Shown here in pieces: positions 6,634 through 9,947 of a stretch of 9,947 nucleotides of DNA. This stretch comes from an uncultured Flavobacteriales bacterium (GTDB lineage: Bacteria > Bacteroidota > Bacteroidia > Palsa-965), in the NCBI GenBank assembly GCA_946478675.1, contig CAMLEF010000155.1:1-9947 (forward strand), read 5' to 3'. How positions within the stretch are numbered: position 1 is the first letter of the stretch; each line of letters starts with the position of its first letter. The notes beneath the pieces were generated by a model. The model saw only the letters and a list, made by a program, of their open reading frames with translations. It did no database searches and had not been told where the DNA came from. A program made the position numbers and the translations under genes.

Positions 6634-6725
6634 GGTGTCTTGTTTTTATGGAACAAAGATGAGGCGATTTTGGTATAGATAAATTTAATTAATTTTATAT
6701 CCAAATAGAAATACCTTATTCCTTC
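6634..6725. promoter_or_regulatory. Divergent dps/oxyR promoter region
   Basis: The 92 bases between the two start codons are strongly AT-rich. GGTAT at 6672-6676 and ATACC at 6710-6714 are the outer ends of a loose dyad spanning the AT core. Two ATAG boxes, at 6675-6678 and 6705-6708, lie 30 bases apart; the enteric OxyR pattern spaces them 22 apart, so this is only a partial resemblance. CATCTTTG on the minus strand (6661-6654) is one mismatch from TAnnTTTG and could be the dps -7 element. OxyR binding here is an inference from position. Confidence 0.45.
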
Positions 6726-7667
6726 ATGACCCTCCAGCAACTCGAATACGCCACCGCTGTCGCCCAATGGGGCAGCTTTGTCACTGCCGCCGAGAAATGT
6801 TTCGTCACGCAGCCCACGCTGAGCATGCAGGTGAAAAAGCTCGAAGAAGAAGCCGGCATCACGCTGTTCGATCGCAGTCGCCAGCCCGTCGCACTCACCG
6901 ACGCCGGCAAAATTTTCGTCGAGCAGGCGAGGGTCGTGCTTCGCGAGCAGAAACGCCTGAAAGAAGTCGTCGCTTCGGTGAAAGGAGAAGTCGCCGGGGA
7001 ATTGCGCATTGGCATCATCCCGACCGTTGCGCCGTACCTGCTTCCGCTGTTCGCCGATGAATTCAACCGCCGTTTCCCGGAAGTCACGCTGTCGGTGGAC
7101 GAGCTCACCACGGAAAATATCATTCACGCGCTGAAAGAAGAATCGCTCGACTGCGGAATTCTCGCCACGCCGCTGATGGAGCCGCAGCTGACGGAACGCC
7201 CGCTCTACCACGAACCGTTCGTCGGTTATCTCTCGCGCAAAAGCCCGCTCTGGGACAAGCGCACGCTGAAGACGGAAGAAGTCAACGCCGCCGATGTATG
7301 GCTGCTCGCCGATGGTCATTGCATGCGCAACCAGGTGCTGCACCTCTGTGCTGCGCGAAAAGAACGCCCCGGCGACCAGAAGCTGAATTATAAAAGCGGC
7401 AGCATCGAAACACTGCGTCGCATGGTCGAGCTCGGCCACGGCATGACCATCCTTCCCTGGCTGGCGGTGGATTCGCTCACGCAAAAGCAGCTGCAGGCTG
7501 TTCGTTATTTCCGCACGCCCGAACCGGTTCGCGAGATCAGCATCGTCACGCATCGCGCGCAATTGAAAAAAGCGTTGCTCGACAAGCTCGCAGAAACGAT
7601 CGTCGATTGCATTCCGAAACAACTCAAGCGCACGGTGAAGCAGGAAATCATTCCTGTAGAAGCCTGA
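6726..7667 (+). CDS. oxyR: OxyR, LysR-type hydrogen peroxide sensor
   Basis: A 313-residue cytoplasmic LysR-family regulator. The N-terminal winged helix-turn-helix covers residues 2-60 (LEYATAVAQWGSFVTAAEKC, then TQPTLSMQVKKLEE). The effector domain starts near residue 92 (GELRIGIIPTVAPYLLP). The redox pair is C199 and C208 in LADGHCMRNQVLHLC, and T100, H198 and R201 are also present, all at the E. coli OxyR numbers as I recall them. Peroxide should convert the two cysteines into a disulfide and switch on defence genes. The divergent dps is the natural target, and autoregulation across the same region is likely. Two non-catalytic cysteines (C25, C143) and a late C295 are also present. The ATG at 6726 gives the canonical MTLQQLEY start, so it is secure. 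Confidence 0.95.
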   Translation: MTLQQLEYATAVAQWGSFVTAAEKCFVTQPTLSMQVKKLEEEAGITLFDRSRQPVALTDAGKIFVEQARVVLREQKRLKEVVASVKGEVAGELRIGIIPTVAPYLLPLFADEFNRRFPEVTLSVDELTTENIIHALKEESLDCGILATPLMEPQLTERPLYHEPFVGYLSRKSPLWDKRTLKTEEVNAADVWLLADGHCMRNQVLHLCAARKERPGDQKLNYKSGSIETLRRMVELGHGMTILPWLAVDSLTQKQLQAVRYFRTPEPVREISIVTHRAQLKKALLDKLAETIVDCIPKQLKRTVKQEIIPVEA

Positions 7668-7669
7668 TT

Positions 7670-7697
7670 CCTTTGTGTCTTTGTGCCTTCGTGGCGA
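7670..7697. repeat. Single-arm 8-nt-periodic repeat, unit CTTTGTGT
   Basis: Directly after the oxyR stop (two bases apart) come three tandem units, CCTTTGTG, TCTTTGTG and CCTTCGTG, then GCGAA. No complementary arm is present within 80 bases. It shares the period of the other elements but not their palindromic form. The remainder up to the start at 7778 holds only AT-rich sequence and TATATTCG (one mismatch from TAnnTTTG), about 20 bases before that ATG. Confidence 0.65.
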
Positions 7698-7777
7698 ATA
7701 AGTTTTAACTGTTTTTACGAAGAAGAACAACAGAAGCCGGGATACGCTTTCGTTATATTCGTTAAAACAACTCCGTC

Positions 7778-8560
7778 ATGCATCGCACTGCCCTCACTAC
7801 TTCCGCTGTTTTTATTGTCGCTGTAGCTTCCTTTTTCTTCGGCTCGCAAAGCAACGGAACGCCGCCTGCGAAAGGAACATTTCGTGCCGAGCAGAAAAAA
7901 GTCGCGCGGGTAAAAACAGCTTACGATCTGAAATGGCCGAAGCTGAAAACGGATCTGCACGCGATAGGCGTCGATACTTCGTCGTTTCAATTATTCATCC
8001 GCATCTTCAAGCAGGAGGGCGAAGTGGAAGCCTGGGTGAAATCGCCGAAGATGAGCGCGTTCAAATTATTTGCGACGTACCCCGTTTGCCAGAGCAGCGG
8101 CGATCTCGGCCCGAAACGCTGCCAGGGCGACGGACAAGTTCCGGAAGGATTTTATCGCATCTACACCTTCAATCCGTACAGCAATTATCATCTCTCGCTC
8201 GGCGTCAGCTACCCGAATGCGTCGGATAAAATTTTCGCCTGCAAGCGCGATCCCGGCGGCGCCATCATGATCCACGGCAACTGCGTCACGATTGGCTGCA
8301 TTCCCATCACCGACGATAAAATCCGTGAGCTGTACGTCCTCGCCGTAGAAGCCCGCAACGACGGCCAGCAGGAAATTCCCATTCACATTTTCCCCGCAAA
8401 GCTTTCGACGGAAAAATTAGCCGCGCTGAAAAAACAATACACCGATCCCGCCACGCAACATCTCTGGGACAACCTGAAAGAAGGTTACGACAAATTCGAA
8501 ACGACGAAATTGCTGCCGGTGGTGAACGTGGATGCGAAGGGGAAATATCTCTTTAAATGA
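7778..8560 (+). CDS. YafK-type murein L,D-transpeptidase family protein
   Basis: An exported peptidoglycan enzyme of 260 residues. Residues 5-22 (ALTTSAVFIVAVASFFFG) are a signal peptide or membrane anchor. The YkuD-type catalytic fold runs over about residues 70-200. The active-site segment is MIHGNCVTIGCIPITDD with H166 and the nucleophile C174, preceded by QVPEGFYRIYTFNP, which is typical of the YafK/ErfK branch. YafK-like proteins (DpaA in E. coli) can also act as amidases that release Braun lipoprotein from peptidoglycan, so whether this one forms or cleaves links is not settled by sequence. The C-terminal 60 residues (from KLSTEKLAALKKQYTD) are helical and outside the catalytic core. 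Its stop codon touches the hairpin at 8561. It is convergent with the peptidoglycan synthase gene pbpC. Confidence 0.9.
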   Translation: MHRTALTTSAVFIVAVASFFFGSQSNGTPPAKGTFRAEQKKVARVKTAYDLKWPKLKTDLHAIGVDTSSFQLFIRIFKQEGEVEAWVKSPKMSAFKLFATYPVCQSSGDLGPKRCQGDGQVPEGFYRIYTFNPYSNYHLSLGVSYPNASDKIFACKRDPGGAIMIHGNCVTIGCIPITDDKIRELYVLAVEARNDGQQEIPIHIFPAKLSTEKLAALKKQYTDPATQHLWDNLKEGYDKFETTKLLPVVNVDAKGKYLFK

Positions 8561-8630
8561 GATGAACCACGGAGACACGGGGACACGGGGATTCTCTGTG
8601 CCTCCGTGTCTCCGTGGTTCATCTTTTTTT
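8561..8630. terminator. Near-perfect 30-bp terminator hairpin with T7 tract, unit CACGGAGA
   Basis: The sequence at 8561-8580 is perfectly complementary to 8604-8623. Pairing continues through 8581-8590 with 8594-8603 (one mismatch, some G-T pairs), leaving a 3-base loop. Seven Ts follow at 8624-8630, the form of an intrinsic terminator for the upstream plus-strand gene. Both arms have an 8-base period (CACGGAGA-like). It starts immediately after the stop at 8560, and its right arm contains the pbpC stop (8619-8621). Confidence 0.9.
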
Positions 8631-9866
8631 GTTCACAATCTCCACTCTCATCGAAATGCTCTCCCCGTTTTCATCCACGCAGGTAATCGTATGCTCGCCC
8701 GGATCAGGATTCATTGCGAACTGGTGGAAATCTTTAGTCGTTCCCATGTATTGATCGTCGAGATGCCAGTACACGATAGTCTCCGGCTTGCGATGCGCAA
8801 TTTCAAAAATGACTCTTCCGGGACGACCATCTAACTCCGTCGGAATGTAGAGCTGCGTTTCCTGCCGAGGGTACACAAACTCCATCGCATTCGCTGCAAC
8901 GCCGCTGCATCCTTCGCGGAAGGGCGGCAGCGTTTTGTACGACGGATTTTTGGTCTTGTAATAATATTCCATCGCCGGCGGCAGCACGAACCACGGCACG
9001 TGCTGCATGCGCGATACGTCTTCGCAATTGCTGGTAACGCGGTACGTGCCGCTCGCATCGAGATGAATGATGCGGTGATACGGACACGACGGACATTTCA
9101 ATCCGCTCTTCGGCACGAGCTGTTCTTCCTTGTCGCAAATGTCCTGCGCGCGGAAACCGCTCTCGCGGCACACCTGGATCTTCAGCATATCAGCGTCCGG
9201 GCGCTTGAACCATTCCGGCGTGCGCAGCAAACTGAAAATGTCGAAGAGGATCGGTGCTGCCGTTTCCACACCGATCAGTCCCGGTCGTCCTTCGCCATCC
9301 GCATTGCCGGTCCACACCGCCACCACGTATTTCGGCGTCACACCGATCGCCCAGCCGTCGCGGAAACCGAAGCTCGTTCCTGTTTTCCACGCGATCTTGT
9401 TCGATGATAAAAATTCCGTCCAGTTCACTTCTTCATCCGGTCGCGTCACTTCCGTCATCGCATCGAACGTAAACCAGATCGCCGACGCATCGAAATACGA
9501 ATGCTCACCGACAGGAGGATCGTGTTGCGCTTCGGTGTGCTGCACATAAAACGGCGCATGAAAATCACGTTTGTCGTAAGCGCCGTTCGCATTGTAATGA
9601 TTCAGCGTGCGCGCCATCGAAGCATAAGCGCCTGCGAGATCCCACAACTTTCCTTCCGCGCCGCCGAGAATGAGCGACAATCCATAATGATCCGGCGGCT
9701 GCGTGATCGTCGACAACCCGATTTTCTGCAGCACGTCATGAAAGCGATCGACGCGGTAGGCCACCGCGCCAAGCGCGGTGCCGCACGCGCGCACCGCCGG
9801 CATCGGCAGCAGCCGGACGACCGCGGCGACGCCCGCGACCAGCGCACGTTCGAGGCGGTGCTTCAT
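8619..9866 (-). CDS. pbpC: Penicillin-binding protein 1C, C-terminal half, in-frame fusion to a foreign N-terminus
   Basis: Residues from about 41 of this 415-codon frame onward match the C-terminal half of PBP1C: DHYGLSLILGGAEGKLWDLA, YASMARTLNHYN, the transpeptidase KTGTS box (residues 161-165), FRDGWAIGVTPKYVVAVWTG, and the Cys-rich C-terminal module with CPSCPYHRIIHLD. The glycosyltransferase 51 domain and the catalytic SxxK serine are absent; a complete PBP1C has roughly 750-800 residues, so about half is missing. The first 40 residues instead look like a lipid A acyltransferase N-terminus. The product as it stands could not be an active peptidoglycan synthase. The C-terminal NKKR and stop are encoded within the terminator's T-tract and right arm. 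The call for the C-terminal part is firm; the start at 9866 belongs to the foreign segment. Confidence 0.85.
   Translation of the reverse strand: MKHRLERALVAGVAAVVRLLPMPAVRACGTALGAVAYRVDRFHDVLQKIGLSTITQPPDHYGLSLILGGAEGKLWDLAGAYASMARTLNHYNANGAYDKRDFHAPFYVQHTEAQHDPPVGEHSYFDASAIWFTFDAMTEVTRPDEEVNWTEFLSSNKIAWKTGTSFGFRDGWAIGVTPKYVVAVWTGNADGEGRPGLIGVETAAPILFDIFSLLRTPEWFKRPDADMLKIQVCRESGFRAQDICDKEEQLVPKSGLKCPSCPYHRIIHLDASGTYRVTSNCEDVSRMQHVPWFVLPPAMEYYYKTKNPSYKTLPPFREGCSGVAANAMEFVYPRQETQLYIPTELDGRPGRVIFEIAHRKPETIVYWHLDDQYMGTTKDFHQFAMNPDPGEHTITCVDENGESISMRVEIVNKKR
9741..9866 (-). pseudogene. N-terminal fragment of an LpxL/HtrB-like lysophospholipid acyltransferase
   Basis: About 42 residues from the ATG at 9866 (MKHRLERALVAGVAAVVRLL, then PMPAVRACGTALGAVAYRVD) read as the start of a Kdo-lipid A lauroyl/myristoyl acyltransferase family protein: a basic MKHRLE start, an amphipathic Ala/Val/Leu helix, the LLPMPAV turn, then ALGAVAYRVDR. 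Those enzymes acylate lipid A at the inner membrane. After this the expected RRIALxNL and the HXXXXD catalytic motif are missing, because the frame continues as pbpC. GC is about 72-75%, above the preceding DNA. Family recognition is from pattern memory and needs a search. Confidence 0.6.
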
Positions 9867-9947
9867 CGACAGACCGACCCCATTTTCGCCCGCACCCACC
9901 GCCCGAGCGCAGGTTCGAGCTCAACGCGCATCGGCACGAACGCGACC
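9863..9947 (-). CDS. 3' end of an unidentified gene overlapping the acyltransferase by ATGA
   Basis: Reading from base 9946, 27 codons (VAFVPMRVELEPALGRWVRA, then KMGSVCR) end at the TGA at 9865-9863, which overlaps the ATG at 9866 by four bases. Such overlaps mark translationally coupled genes. The fragment is too short to identify; a lipid A or LPS biosynthesis gene would fit the neighbour, but this is inference. Its GC is about 68%, matching the foreign segment and not the rest of the window. The gene begins outside the window. Confidence 0.5.
   Translation of the reverse strand, partial: VAFVPMRVELEPALGRWVRAKMGSVCR

Noticed and set aside
6675..6708. Canonical enteric OxyR operator
   Set aside because: Only two ATAG boxes are present, at 30-base spacing, and the CTAT halves are absent; kept only as a weak regulatory region.
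6630..7730. Minus-strand open frame of 366 codons
   Set aside because: Antisense to oxyR; its N-terminus is just the translated 8-nt repeat at 7670-7697.
3200..8630. CRISPR array or insertion-sequence ends
   Set aside because: The repeats are 8-base units with no spacers, and no transposase frame or target duplication is visible.

Overview
The window reads as chromosomal DNA of a member of the Bacteroidota, probably near Chitinophagales or Sphingobacteriales, with fairly high GC for that phylum. The basis is protein character: a TonB-domain lipoprotein, a short membrane-anchored protein next to a methylmalonyl-CoA mutase subunit, a compact DivIC/FtsB-type protein, an oxyR/dps pair, and a C-terminal PBP1C of Bacteroidota type. 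Starts lack strong Shine-Dalgarno sequences. No RNA gene, CRISPR array or insertion sequence was recognised, and no gene-free stretch exceeds about 200 bases.

Layout. Bases 1-3167 hold four minus-strand genes: in transcription order a secreted protein of unknown function, a TonB C-terminal-like lipoprotein, a class I aspartate-type aminotransferase, and an AT-rich exported YwqK/MORN-repeat protein that runs to the window edge and may be frameshifted. Bases 3368-5565 hold two plus-strand genes: a membrane-anchored conserved protein and the catalytic subunit of a split B12-dependent methylmalonyl-CoA mutase. Convergent to these is divIC (5662-5958). Dps (minus) and oxyR (plus) are divergent across a 92-base AT-rich region and form a peroxide-defence unit. 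A YafK-type L,D-transpeptidase follows, convergent with the 3' half of pbpC; both act on peptidoglycan.

Two features stand out. First, five intergenic loci carry sequence with an 8-base period, mostly folded into imperfect inverted repeats. The unit differs from locus to locus (CGCAGAGG, CATTCGGG, CACGGAGA, CTTTGTGT) but the architecture is the same, and most copies lie within a few bases of a stop codon. One is a near-perfect 30-bp terminator stem whose arm and U-tract also encode the end of pbpC. Two other palindromic elements, at 2466-2537 and 3938-3960, have different architecture.

Second, at about 9735-9755 the sequence changes organism-like character. The reading frame of pbpC continues without interruption into the N-terminus of a lipid A-type (LpxL/HtrB-like) acyltransferase, GC rises from about 60% to about 72%, and a further gene overlaps it by ATGA. 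This is most simply a chimeric join, either an assembly artefact or a recombination, so the last 200 bases should not be assigned to this genome without checking.
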